From Allodiplogaster sudhausi (taxonomy: Eukaryota > Nematoda > Chromadorea > Rhabditida > Diplogasteridae): a DNA stretch of 64,000 bases. A program made the translations under genes and the position numbers. The notes beneath the pieces are model-generated. The model saw only the letters and a list, made by a program, of their open reading frames with translations. It was not told the origin of the DNA and did no database searches. The stretch covers positions 5,471,501-5,535,500 of the forward strand of contig CALZFC010000001.1 in NCBI GenBank assembly GCA_945643635.1, written 5' to 3'. Position 1 is the first letter of the stretch; each line of letters starts with the position of its first letter. Positions 43,692-56,110 of this stretch are shown piece by piece.

Positions 43692-44309
43692 ATCTCTGGT
43701 CGAACGAGTTGCATCTGGCCAAAGGATCCAGCCGCACAAGCACTACTCGGACGTTATGAAGAAAATTGTCACCGGGAAGGATGAACGAATCGACGAAGAC
43801 AAACGTCAGGAAGCGGCTGGGGTCTACATCAAGGGTGCCTACCAGTGCAAACGTCGGGCAATTTCACGCGCCAAGACTGTGTATCCCGACAGCCTGACCA
43901 ACAAGTTCGGCCAAGTCTCGAACCGGACATCGAATGCAGCCGAGAGCTACTTCTCGTTAGAATTTTCTCCACTAATATAATGTATGATTGTAAAAGACAA
44001 AGATAAAATTATTTAAGTGGTCTCGGCCGCAGTCTCAACCACGGCCGCCTGCCTCATCTCATCGACCTGGTCGAATACATCCACGACAAGGAGCTGACGT
44101 CCTTCCTTCAACTGGAAGGAGCGCGAAAAGACCCTTCCGCGCTTGACCGGTGGATGTCCAAGCACACTCGCGAGCAACGCAGTGCTGCTTCTGCCAGAAT
44201 GGACAGCCTGAAGGACCGAATGAGTACCGGCGTCCCCATCCGCAAATATGAGATTCTCGCGTATCTGGACGAGATGGGCAAGAAGCACACCACTGGCAAG
44301 GATCACTAA
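43692..44309 (+). pseudogene. Transposase-like gene, right copy (5' truncated, frame open)
   Basis: Two exons, 43,692-43,955 and 44,018-44,309, join in phase 2 (TTCTC then GTTAGA; TTTAAG then TGG). The open product has about 184 residues. NRTSNAAESYFSGLGRS followed by RLPHLIDLVEYIHDKELTSF resembles the region around the last catalytic acid of MULE-type transposases (T-N-N-x-x-E, helix, then a hydrophobic L-x-x-L-I-x-x-L pattern); this is judged by eye only. The N-terminal part, including the other catalytic residues, is absent because the symmetry point cuts the gene. Both exons are GC-richer than their surroundings. Confidence 0.42.
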
Positions 44310-44869
44310 CTGTATTTCATTTGCAATGCTCTGTTTTTTCTATTAATATGTAATCAGTTGTGCAAGTTTAATGAATAATTATAACTCTTTCCACAATCGA
44401 ACTTAATAAACATATACCTACATATTTTTCCGCGTCGGCAATTCGGCAACAACGACTCCCCCCTTTTCCAAATCGGCAACAACGCCTCCCCCCCTTTTCC
44501 AAATCGGCAACAACGCCTCCCCCCGAAATTTGACCTAGATATTTTTTTCGCGGCAACAACGACTCACAGCCCACTTTTCGTTATGAATTGGGTCATAAGT
44601 TGTCGTCAACTGGGGGAGAACTTCAATCAATTATCCACGACCCCCGGCCCCAGCCCCCAGGGATGGGGCCGGGACCGGGGCCGGAGACCCCTGTACTACT
44701 CAGGACAATACTCTGTGAAAACAAAGTAATCGATTTTGACGAATGATTCCCGAAAAAAAGAAAGAAGGTTCAAATGATGGAAGCAGGCACTCTCATTCAT
44801 TCTTTCGCGCGATATCGCAGTTCGCACATATCAAAAAAAACAAATGTAAAAGCGAAGGAGATTGTGAAG

Positions 44870-45090
44870 GTCGGTTGTAATTTTGTGAAATTTAACACAA
44901 AATCTACTTTTCCGCGCCCTCTCTTTAACAGATTTGACTTGTATTGCTGCCAATTGTTTGTCTCTTTAGTGAACTCTCGAAAACTGACATTCTCGAGCTT
45001 AAGCGGATGCGCTGCTGGTAACACACACTGATGCTGATGGAATACCAAGAGGACAAGGCCAGCAGTCAGCCAGCTGAGGATCATAAACAA
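44870..45090 (-). CDS. Putative secreted protein, first exon (right arm)
   Basis: Mirror of 42,232-42,450. Signal peptide MFMILSWLTAGLVLLVF, then an Asn/Lys-containing mature part. Few differences from the left copy; no partner exon found. Confidence 0.35.
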
Positions 45091-45198
45091 CGCAACCTGT
45101 TATAATGCCAGTGTGATTCTCTAGCTAGTACAAGTGTTACAAACTAACCACCTGGGCGTGTACATCAACGTTTAACTGGCACAGAATGCCGGTACAAT

Positions 45199-46235
45199 AT
45201 ACTCCAATCACCTGGCAAAGTATTCTCTCCATTTTAGACATTCGTGTCACGCAAAGACGTTAAAACAGGAACTGACAGGGAAGATTGGATAGGGGCAAAA
45301 TAGAATGGAGAGATGAATGTCGAGGATAGTTGATATCAGCTGTGAGAATATTTAGTTTGCTTTGTTTTGTATGTATTGTTTTCAAAGGAGGCGAAAACTC
45401 AAATTTTTCGCCAGTAGGATGATTCGAATGCATCAGCAAAGTGTCAATTTTCTTAACTAAAAGTTAAAGGGGTATTTTCCATCTGAAAAGCGTCGCCTTG
45501 TCTTAACGGAATGTTAGTGTGCTACACAGAACTTTCAAGTAAACAGTTGTCACCAACTAACAATAAATTATGGCCTAAAAGGTTTGTCGGAGCAAAGGTT
45601 ATCTAGCGAAGGTGGAAATATGGATGCATATGTCGTGAAATATATGCCGACCAGAGGTGTCAACGGACCCAAAATTTTTGGGCCGGCCCGGTCTGTCGGG
45701 CCAAGGTCTCGGCCCGCCCAGCCGATCTATTTCCGGGCCCTAGAATTTTGGAAAAAAAATTTAATAGTCGAGCTCAAACCGTTTAAGCCCGACTTTTAAA
45801 ATTTAGGTTAAAAAAATTCCGATGGACTAATTCAATTATGTATGTACCTCAAAATTTGGAAGTTATTTGGTTAAATCGTATTCACATGAATCGTTTCTAT
45901 TAAAATAAATAGATCGACTTTTCTGTTAAAATAAATGATCAGATCGAAAATCAATTAAACATTCGAATGCATTTTAGCTTATCAGGAATATATATTTTCC
46001 GAGAGACTATGCGAGAGAGAACCGGGAAGTTGCTGTTTTTTTCTAACCAAATATATGTAACTAATCAGGAGATCGCTTTCAACCCGGATTGCTCCGGAGG
46101 ACGTTATCTTTCTCATGGGACCTGCTTTTTCTCTTGTCACCCGGCTTCCACGGATAAAGCGAAAATCAAAACGTCATGGGACCTCATCGGCAATGGGAGA
46201 AGCGGCTGCGTTTGGTGAATGTTTCTCCTCTATAT
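45199..46235. other. 1,037-bp segment present only in the right arm
   Basis: In the left arm the flanks ACAAT and TTACTGG are directly joined. The segment begins ATACTCC and ends CTCTATAT; an AT target duplication is possible, but there are no clear terminal inverted repeats. It holds the GC-rich hAT-like start CAGAGGTGTCAACGGACCC (45,654) and short unsupported ORFs. Confidence 0.8.
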
Positions 46236-47640
46236 TTACTGGTGACAATGCTAGCATGCCCGCATTCTCCCCCCATGTGCCCATTTCTCACTCTTTTTCT
46301 GATTTCATTGTAATGCCCCCGTTGGTTATACGGAGATGTAGACATTCCTATTAGCAGACTGTTTGTATTCAGAGCAACCAGTGGACGTTTATCGCAATAT
46401 GCATTTTTCGTTCCTCGATCACGCTCAACTCTCTCACAATTTTCATTTGCCATTCGAGCTGCGTCATATTATTATAAGTTGCCTTTAATTGCCACTTCAT
46501 CTTTAACAGTCAAAGTATTTAAGAAAGCCATTTATTGCTTGCCAGTTTTGGAATTGCTCCAGATCAGAGTAGAGAATCTATAGTATAAGAAAGATTATAT
46601 CAGTTCTATGAGTCAGCCAATTATCTCCGAACATGTAAATCTAAGCCCTTCTATCATCTCTTCCTTCCCCAGCAGCCGTTCTCGAGTCGCCGAAGTGTGT
46701 CTGCAGCCAAACCAGCACAGTCTATGGAGCCTTGCCACCTCCAAGGGGACCTCGTCCACCACCTCTCGGGGAACTTGCCACTCCCGCGCCGGCGATGTCG
46801 TGAGCGGTCTGCTGCCCCTTCCCCTCCCCTTCCCCTTCATCACACTTGCTGACTCGACATTTTTCTATTAATTACTTTTAATGTCGTCACATCGTAATGA
46901 TGTATAAATAAATAAATAAATAAATCTATCAAGCGAAGCTCTGGTGGCGCAAACAAACGACTCAGATAAAGAGGCTACAGTCGCGCATCAGGCTGGTCCA
47001 TTTGAATGGACAGGACGGCGTGCTGATTGTGAGTTGGTAGAGCGATGGAATGTTGAGTAGCAGCTACATTATTTTACATATGATGATTTTTCCATTTTCT
47101 GATCCGAAAACTGGATCTTCAACGTATCTTCAACGTCTGGGGATCAATCGAGAAATTCATGCTAAGAAGATTAATTTTAATGTGTGGAAGGAAACGTTTT
47201 AGAAAAAAAATTAATACATGAAGTAAGTTTTGCATGTCACAATGCCAACACTCGTCCTGACCGGACGACATAGTATACTTATCGGGTCCAAACGGGCCTG
47301 CGGGCCGGCCGACCTTGTTTTGGGCCCGGCCCGGGGCATTGGCAAGTTGGGCCGGCCGGCCCTACAGGCCGGGCCGGGCCTTTGCCACCTCTGATACTGA
47401 CACATTCATGATTCACTACTAGACGCAAACCGCCAATTAAAAATTGTTCAGGCAAAATGTTTGCTTTACGAGGAAAGGTTTTGAAACAAGACTCTTGGCA
47501 AATTGACGTGATAAAGTTGCTTAAACCTATCGTACTACCTAATCGGCCAATACGTGTTAGGAATTAGCGACTTTTAACCTACTTTAAGTGTCGCTTGATG
47601 AAAAAAAAAGAAGAAAAATAATACAAAAAAATAAATGTGC
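46236..47640. other. Right-arm mirror of 40,713-42,120, no firm gene
   Basis: Contains the mirrored AAAT run (about 46,907), the C-rich tract (about 46,813) and the GC-rich hAT-like terminus (47,264-47,391). No supported exon. Confidence 0.5.
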
Positions 47641-47646
47641 TGGAAC

Positions 47647-47835
47647 CTGGACATTGAGAATGTACTTTCGGAGGCTTTGACTCTGCTTTGGCGTATAGAA
47701 GATGATGGCATAAAGCATCATTATTGAGAGCAGGAGCGAGACCACAGCCACTGAATGGATGTAGACTCTGACGAGAGTCTCTACCAGCCGGCTGACATCA
47801 GGTAGAGGAAGCGGCGACGTTGCAGGAGTGGACAT
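47647..47835 (-). CDS. First exon of a nematode-type chemosensory GPCR (right arm)
   Basis: Mirror of 40,524-40,712 with the same 63-residue translation and the same GT donor. As on the left, no later TM exons were identified. Confidence 0.42.
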
Positions 47836-47839
47836 GAGA

Positions 47840-49745
47840 CTTTGCAAAGTTGATATGCTTCTAGAACTTATATTTATAATTTTGAAGGTGATCACTATTC
47901 TATTCTGGTAATTGTAGGGAGATTATCAACGATTCATGCAAAGCGGGAAGTTTGTATTTCAAGCGAGTAATCATTTTACTATACGAATAATTAGTTTTTA
48001 AGGTATAAAAAAATTTATTTTGAGAAGAGTATTAAGAAGAGTAATTAACACTCATGACTTTCAACAAACGCAAGAGGGAAGAAAAATTTGGTTGCACTAA
48101 AATAATTTTTTAGCTTAAAGGTTATAAGATCTTTCAAGGAGCAGTGTTGGCAAGAGTGTACAACACGTGACAGGTGGTTTACGAAAATGTCATTTCGTGA
48201 TCAATGCACACAATAATCTGATGCTGTAAAAGGCTGGTTAAAGGAAGTATCCGGCGAATAATTCTACAGTAGCGCTAGAGAACGCATTTGAATGCGCGCG
48301 CTCATAAAGTTGCCTGTCGCTCGGTCGAGAGAGCATGTGAGAGAGGAGGGCAGCCCTGACCTACAGTAACTAATTCTCTACCTGCCATTTTTCGCGTTAC
48401 TATTGCTCTGAAAGTAATGAAAGAAAATCGCTCAAACAATCTGGATATATGTTTTACGCCCAAATGAATTAAGCTACATAGAACAAAACATAGGTTAATT
48501 ATTCCCCATATACCTCCTTTAAAAGTATCGGCTACGCAAAAAGGAGCTTGAGGAAGTCTAACATCGGAAGCGTGCACACCATTTATCTTCAGAATCGTAA
48601 GGCAAATCTTTACATCACATGAACATGTATGATAAGGTCTGATTTATCGATTTCCGTCATCAATGACAAAATCTCTAATTTTATTATTTGGGGAAGTGGG
48701 TAGAGACAAAATAATGGTACAGGAAAAATTTCGTTGGAAAACATTAGAAATGAAATTTTTTATTAGCAAAAAGTGGAAAAAAATCGATAACTTTTTAACA
48801 AATGATAAAAAGTCATCGATTTTTTAACAGTAGCATCCGTACTCTATAAGCAAACTAATGTACCATTTAAAATATTTTAGTTTTTCCTAGAACAAAAGTT
48901 ATTAGCGATGATGCATTTGGAAGCGTCCGAATCGTCCGAAGCGTCCTTGGTACCAAGATCCTGCGCGGGACTGTAGTTAACATAATTTCTTGATTGTATG
49001 GACAGGTGAGAGCAACGATGGTTCCCTTGTCTGTAAGGAATTAATTTTGTTTATTACGTATCTCGTCTTTGCGTTCCATTCTTGCAGACAAAACGGAGAT
49101 GACAAATCATCCCTAGGCCACGACCCCCGAGGAAGCCAGCTCACCCGCGATCGGAAAAAAATTTTGCTCAAAATAAAGAGGTTCATGTGAGCTTGTGTGC
49201 ACAACGAAACCAATAAATGGATACAACGCTCCTCTAATTGCAAACACATATTTATCTACAGAGAAGGTAGATGAACGTGCAAAATAAAAGGCAAAGATGA
49301 AATCGAAAGGGCGCAATCTGAGTACAAAGTACACCAAAAAATACGATAAATAACGAGCAAACGAGAGAAAGGGAAAAGAGAGGGAGAAAGAGAGATATAT
49401 AGATAGAGGAAGAGAGAGGGAACGAGAGATAAAATGGAGAGAAAGAGAGAGTGAGGTAGAGAAAGTAAGAGAGCGAGAGATTGCACGAGAGGAGAACTGC
49501 GTTGAATGTGAGCATTTTACTGCTGCAAAGAATGCGGCTCGTATTTGCGTAAATATATTATTCGCCCATTTGCCATGTGAAACGTCATATGAGTTTCCTG
49601 TTGAAATAGCCTGGGGCGCATTATCTTTGCAGGCTTAACAAATTAATTCTTATACTTTAGTTATACTTCATTTTATTCATTGCACGTTAGAGAAATGATG
49701 ATTCAATAGGCAATTCATAGAGAATTTTTAAAAGCGACGGAAGAA
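47840..49745. other. Right-arm mirror of 38,020-40,520, shortened
   Basis: No supported gene. The segment corresponding to 38,611-39,205 is missing at about 49,153-49,156. The hairpin mirrored from 39,534 is at about 48,776-48,825, with a few changes within the stem. Confidence 0.6.
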
Positions 49746-49750
49746 CGATG

Positions 49751-50879
49751 TTAGTGGTCTCCGCTGTGATGGTCGTCGTAGCGTTCTCCACCATGTCCAT
49801 AATGGCTGGGTCCATGATGATCACCGTAATGGCTGGGTCCATGGTGGTCCCCATAATGGCTGGGTCCATGGTGGTCCCCATAATGGCTGGGTCCATGGTG
49901 GTCCCCATAATGGCTGGGTCCATGGTGGTCTCCATGATAGCTCGGTCCATTGTGGTCATAATAATGGCTGGGTCCATGATCATGGTGGTCCCCATCGGCG
50001 TAGTGCCCGCCGTGTCCGTGGCCGTCGTGCTCTCCTCCGTGATGCTTGTGTCCTCCATCGTGTCCCTTCTCGTATTCACTGCCGTACTTCTCTCCTTTGT
50101 CGTGACTTCCGTGGCCTCCGTACTTGTAGCTATCGTAGTCGCCGTGTTCGCCGTGGTCGTGCTTCCTGTCAATATAATCAGCTTTCGCGACTATTCATGA
50201 AAGAATACTTAAAAACAGTAATCAATTACTAGTTCATTATTTTAAATGATTAAAAAAACTTATACATTAAACAAATGAAAATTGGAAATTGGTTTTACAA
50301 TAGTTTGCGGATTTTTTTTAAATATAAATTGTACAGCATTACCAGTTATATAGGTAGTTAATTTTAATTTAGGAAACTGAATGGTTAATTATTTAAAAAA
50401 AAGTTAATCAATTTATTGTTTAACAAATTAATAATATGCAGAAAAAAACCAACTTCTGATAATCATCACCGTGACCATGATCTCCGTAGTAGCCAGCGCC
50501 GTGTTCGTCTCCGTGGTGCTCGCCATAGTAGTCGTGTTCTAACGCGAAACAGTAATATTATTATTTTTTTCTATTTTTTATTCTTTTTTAATCCCTTTTC
50601 TATCTCGAAATAATAATATTATTATTATAAATTTATTTTTTTTATCTTTTTTTTTTCAACCCGCGTTATATTACAAAATAGCAATATTCTTTTATACTTT
50701 TAATTTATTTTTTAAAGTTTTTTTTTAAATCATAGATATGTATGTTTGCGCATATGTATATGTATGCATATAGAACCATCTCTGACCATGGTTCTTAAAA
50801 AATTAAAATTTTTACCATCTGCTAGAGCCGAAGCGATCGCGCCGGCCAGAAGAACAAGACAGACGGACATGGGTTGCAT
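49751..50879 (-). CDS. His/Gly/Asp/Tyr-rich secreted repeat protein (right copy)
   Basis: Exons 50,816-50,879 (signal peptide), 50,454-50,538 and 49,751-50,165 (stop at 49,751). Same three-exon structure, phases and protein as the left copy, including the GPSHYGDHH repeats. Identity across a 27-bp repeat array suggests very recent duplication or gene conversion between the arms. Confidence 0.72.
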
Positions 50880-50899
50880 CACTCTGGGAGAGGCGAGAG

Positions 50900-53085
50900 A
50901 CAGAGAGAAAGAAAGAGACAGAGAAAGAGGTGATGAGATCGAGGGAGCGAGCGAGAGGGACGGAGAAAAAAAGAGAGACGGAGAGAAAGGAAGAGATTGA
51001 GAAAGAGAGGAAGAGAGCGCGAGAGAGCGAGAGAGAACGAGAGAGAAGAAAAGGGATTGAATGTAAGACTGAAAAGTTCAGGAGAGAAAGAGAAGGTGTG
51101 AAAAGGAAATGTTAGAGTGTGAATGAATCATGTTAATTGTAAGAATGCGCTGATTGTGAGAGCAGTAAGCCATCGACATGAGTTATCCCCTGTTCCGCCT
51201 CGTGTTATATACTCTCCGAGGTTTCTCATCAGGATGACCCTGAGTTTCTTTCGCCGAATCGTGCGCGTTTTCTTTCAAATGTCTGGTGAAAAGAATGGAT
51301 AGAAGCCATCGAACTCTGTTGTGAACAGACCTACATACATACATACTATTTCTTTTTGCTCATGTCAGAAGACTTTACTGACAAGATGTCAAGGAATGTG
51401 GAAAATTTGAAGAGTAATCTCGAGAGAGAAAGAGAGAGAGAGAGAGAGAGTAGAGTGAGAGAGGGGAAAGAGAGAAGAGAGAGAGCGAGGCAGAGATCAA
51501 GCTCATGAAGGCAACGCCCGATGGAAGAATGAATTGTTGCTCCAAATTCGACTTTTGTACTTTTCTCGGGCAGGTGAAATTAAGCGCAATTATAATTTAA
51601 TTAATTATGCATATATGTATGATGCAGTTATTAAAGTATATGAAGTGCTGAAGCATTTACGAAGCTGAAAATAAGTTAGGTTTTTTTATATTCTAAATAA
51701 AGAATAGAAAATGCAATAAACGTGAGAATCATGAAGAAGTGCGATTAAAAACACAGCAGAGTTTTGATGAAAGTGAATTAAAGTGCAATATTTCTTGTTT
51801 GTGTACTTCGATCACATTAACAGTCACTAAAAATCATCATAAAAGGAAAGAATTTCGGAAATGAATCATTCCATCATCGTTTTCCGCTCGTGTAAGGTCG
51901 ACTTCCACCTCGCTCTTCTTCTCCGCCACATTCTTACGCCCGTCTCTATCTCTCTCTTTTCCTCGTCTTCTCTCCCCTTCCCATGCTTCTCAAGACTGCG
52001 CTCCTCTTCCTCTACTTCAGCCAGCCTTTCCTCTTCGGCTAGTGGAAACTTTCAATAAAGCTTCCTGAGACGTTTTAACAATCAAACAAACACCAGTCAA
52101 ATTTCATCAAAGTTTGTTTTCGTACGATTGTATCTTGCTTTTAGTTCGACAAACAAGGCTTTGTAATTCAAGAGAACGGAACTGTTGTCTAAAAGAGTTG
52201 CACTGACGGATGTCCTACTTACTTCAACTCACCAAACGACTTATTTTTAGAATTATAGTAAACCATAACGACTTTCTCATTTAAAGTAGACTTTGGAGAT
52301 CCAATTGCTCCTTTTAGAAACAAATTGTACTTTTCTTCAGTGCTTGCCGCTACCCCCGACGGAACCACTGAAGGAGAGCGGGAACAATGGAAATGAGTAG
52401 AAGAAGAAAGAAGAGAAGCCACCCGCCAAGAAAGAGGAAAATGAGCCTATTCAGGAAATTTTTGTTAGTAAGTCAATAATTACTCTTGATTTTTTTTTAA
52501 ATTTTTATTTAGAAAGCCAATAAATCGGTGAATAAGGATGATATTATTTATTTGCATGCTGCTGTTATTTATTTGTTTCAGAAAACAGATTGCACGCAGA
52601 GGTTGGGATAGAACGCGCTCTCGCCTTCCTTGTCTGCAGTCTCTGTCCTTTTCTCTTCCCTTATCACCGCATGCCTTTTTGACTGTCTTTGAACACTCCA
52701 AATCACTTTTAAAATGTGACACATCGTCCAAGCTTGATAAAGTATGAAAAATCAAATGTATGTTCGGAGGAGGTGAGTTAGAAGGCAAAGCAAGATCTAT
52801 GTTTGTCCATCTTCAAAATCATTTGTCAATAAAGTGTATAGATGTCGTTTACAAAAAGAAAAGAATGTTGTCACTGCTGGTTGCCTGGCAATGCTTCCAG
52901 AAGTTTACCTACATACGCCGGAAAAAGAGCCTCTTTTCTTTCGCAAAGATTTGTCTTTGTACGATCTTCTCTATTAGAAGAATAAATGACGCGGGAACTA
53001 GCCATCTAATCTTCTTTGATCCCCCTTTTTTGTTACATCTCTCAAGTTCTAATTAATTATTTTTTTCTAAACAGACCTTCGAGAA
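50900..53085. other. Right-arm mirror of 34,690-36,880, no firm gene
   Basis: GA runs at 50,890-51,050 and 51,420-51,490. A short open frame from ATG at about 51,364 (MSEDFTDKMSRNVENLK) runs into the GA repeat and stops; a nearby piece KATPDGRMNCCSKFDFCTF ends at a GT. Both are weak. An AATAAA at about 52,055 follows a Ser-rich open frame of doubtful value. Confidence 0.35.
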
Positions 53086-53089
53086 GCGA

Positions 53090-54841
53090 ATGATGAAACA
53101 ATTTCCTCTGATGACTTTTTTTCTTCTCGTAAAATACGGTGTAAGATCTTTTTTTTTTTGTCATTATAAAGCATACTTTTGATTGGTGCACTTTATAAAT
53201 GTTTAGTGTTATACTATTTTATCCTGGAAAACATACATATGTACATATATTCTTAGAAAGGTGATTAAAAAGTACTTTTTATTAAATAAAAAGAGTACTT
53301 TATACATTTTGTTGTTGTTTGACTTGCCTGCGTTGCTCTGTAGATGATGATGGCGTGCGAGTACGACGAAGAGAAAGAATCGGACGAGTTGCGTGAGCGT
53401 CTTCGGCTGCTCACGGACATTGCGACGCTCGCAGACTGCACCGGCCGATGCGATTCGGTCAGAGCTCCTCCCTCTCTTTCTCTTTGATTCTCTCTCTCTC
53501 TCTCTCTCTCGATTCCTTCCCCTTTCGCTTCAATTAAACATATTTTTTCCTTCAACATAATACTTCACTGAAATAACATCACAGAATGCATCCTTTTTTT
53601 TCTTCTTCTGAGCACCATACACGTTTTTTGCACGGTTAATGGAGTCAAAACCTTGTTGAATTTTAATATACACATAGGCGGCATAGAACATTTGTTTTGG
53701 AGAGACCTGACTACAATACTGAGGAAAGTTCAAATAGATTACCGTTGAGTTTCGTGCTCCTTTAACGCTGCGTTTATTTATTTATTTATTTATTTTTAGA
53801 CATCAAATTAATTTGTATGTATCGACGCTTGAATACGCAAAAATCAGTATAATTATACAGTTCAAATAACTTGCTCAGGTCGCCGGCTGCGAGTCGGTCG
53901 CCTTCGATGGCAGCCATCGCTGCGCCCTTCTCGGTGGCGTCGTCGATCACACGTGCCAGCCACAGTCGCTCCATGTCAGGACGTGCATGGGGACGGTCGA
54001 AGGCATCGAAGTAACAGCAATAACTACGACACCATCAACAACAACAAAAACAACAACAACACCTGCAATGACAATCACAACTCCATCAACAACAACAAAA
54101 ACAACAACAACACCAACAACAACATCAACTACAACAAAAACAACAGGTCTGCCTTTCCATATCCTGAAAACATTCCCTAGAGATTGTCTCTCTCTCTCTT
54201 TATCTCTCTCTATCTATCTCTCGTTCTCTATCACTTACACCCTGCCGCGCGTTTAATCTGTCCAAAGTTTGTATGTAACATGTTCTAAACGCTTGTTCGC
54301 AACATTGGTGTTGTTGTCACAGAAAATAGAGAAAATTAGGTCATAAGCTGTTGACCTAATTTTCACTTCCTTTCGCCGTTTCGGAATATTAAATCTAAAT
54401 TTGCACCAACTTAAGCGACGACCACGGCTGCGCCGTGCCTGCCTCTTAATGCGGATGCAAGCGTGCCGCAAGAGCCGTCGGGCATGACTTGCGAGAATCC
54501 AGAGATAAGCTGCGACTTGCCGAGCCACTGCTACGCGCAATGCACTACCAATACGGTTCGAGATAAGTAGATACGTTGAGATAGAAATTAGGATATGTAG
54601 ATTGAATAGTCAAGTTGGAATCTAAAAAGTCTAACGACTTCTTATTCTACAGATATCATTCGTTTTTTTTCAGAACAGTCAGAAAATCTACATTCGTTCA
54701 ATCGCCAACGGTTCCTGGTCAGCAACGCCGACCTACAAGTTCACCTGTCTTAAGGGTGAAGGGCCGACCTATTATCAGCTTGTGAACAATGCTCAAGGTC
54801 CGCCCGTTCCCGACGGCGTTACTCTCAAGTGCTGCATGTAA
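53090..54841 (+). CDS. Mucin-like secreted protein with Thr-rich and Cys-rich regions (right copy, intact)
   Basis: Five exons join without phase conflict: 53,090-53,128 (MMKQFPLMTFFLL), 53,344-53,457 (MMMACEYDEEKESDEL to DCTGRCDS), 53,879-54,146, 54,416-54,555 and 54,674-54,841, giving about 242 residues. Order: signal peptide spanning the first junction, acidic stretch, Cys region (VAGCESVAFDGSHRCALLGG), Thr-rich mucin-type segment (TTTPSTTTKTTTTPA, heavy O-glycosylation expected), then a C-terminal Cys module (TCENPEISCDLPSHCYAQC and KFTCLKGEGPTYY to LKCCM). I do not recognise the Cys modules. Donors GTAAAA, GTCAGA, GTCTGC and GTTCGA are mostly weak. The left-arm copy has lost the acceptor before exon three. 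Confidence 0.62.
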
Positions 54842-55035
54842 AATGAAGCTAAACCTTGTAGACAATTTCATATTTCATCATAATATCTCAATTTGATCAT
54901 TTTTCTCGTCTCCTATAATAATTGTTTATTTGAAGTTACAAACATATTTGTATTTCGTATGAAATTTGCTTTGATATTTACTCATGGAAAGTGGGTTTAA
55001 AAAAAATTGCGATAACCAGTCGAGCCTGTTCTCAT

Positions 55036-55161
55036 CTTATTGCTCCAACCAGATTCCGGGAACCAGAATCGACGGCTCGTGCAGAGTAAAGTCATCACAA
55101 AGTTGATTCGACTCGGCAATATGATAAGTGAAGCCGATACAAAGAATTTTGTTTGTCCTCA
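55036..55161 (-). pseudogene. IR-5: isolated S1 exon (right arm)
   Basis: Mirror of 32,625-32,750 with the same PGWSNK motif region (small changes, GSW for EPGW context) and the same missing GT donor. No other IR-5 exons. Confidence 0.5.
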
Positions 55162-55164
55162 CCG

Positions 55165-56105
55165 GTCAGAACGATTCGTAATGCATTTCAGAAGCCTGTA
55201 TTCATGCGACTTCGGCGAGGAAAGCGGTGCCCCTTCGAGCAAAATCTTCTTTAGTTCTTTGGATTCTGTTTGTAAAAGGTTGAAAGTTGCAAGGAAACGA
55301 TGAAAAATTCATTTCCCATTAATGCAACACCTTTCTTCACGAAAAAGAACCCTTTTTTCTCACAGACATACTAGAAATAGAAGAAAAGGAAATGAAATGG
55401 AAGAAAGAGCTACACAGGAGAGTGAGCCGTTGTGTATTGAATCCGCATTCAAATTTGGTCATATTCCTATTCGAGCTCAAGTATCGCTGAAGTGCTTGAT
55501 GACGTTTGGATGACAAAAAGGGGTGGGGGGGGGGGAAGGAATCACAAATCGCCTTCGTCCACGTCTCTTCTATCTTCATGTTTGTCCATGTGTAAAGTAA
55601 AGGAAAAAAGGCTTGTTACGAGAAATTGGTTCTTTAAGGTAACAACAGCGTCCGACAAGAATCACCCGCGAGCGTTAAGAAAGTGCACTCTACTTGAGCC
55701 ATGAGGAAGTAAATCGACAAAAAAGGAGGTAAATTTGAGAAGTTTGACTCGTCACGAGGCCTGTTGAGCGTAGCTAAGAGCAGGAACTATGGTTTGGGCA
55801 TTCCCCACATTTGCTCTCATCCTTTAAATTCGAATGCATGGACATACATACATATGTACATATGTAGTTTGTATGTATCTACATGCATGTGCATTCCATT
55901 TTTTTTATTTCAGACAAGTTCAACGAGATACGAAATGCAAAAGGTGATTTGTACATTTACCTACATGCAATAATCTAGAAAAAAATTAGAATTTAGATAT
56001 AAAAAAAACCTTCTCAACGAAACATTGTTTTTGCCACATACTGAAGATACTGCCGATTGAAGAAGAATCCCTTTTTTCATTGGTAGTCGAAATGAGATAT
56101 TCAAA
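55165..56105. other. Right-arm mirror of 31,680-32,620
   Basis: No supported gene. TACATACATATGTACATATG repeats and a G run at about 55,523 (the left arm has a shorter C run here). Confidence 0.4.
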
Positions 56106-56110
56106 GGGCC

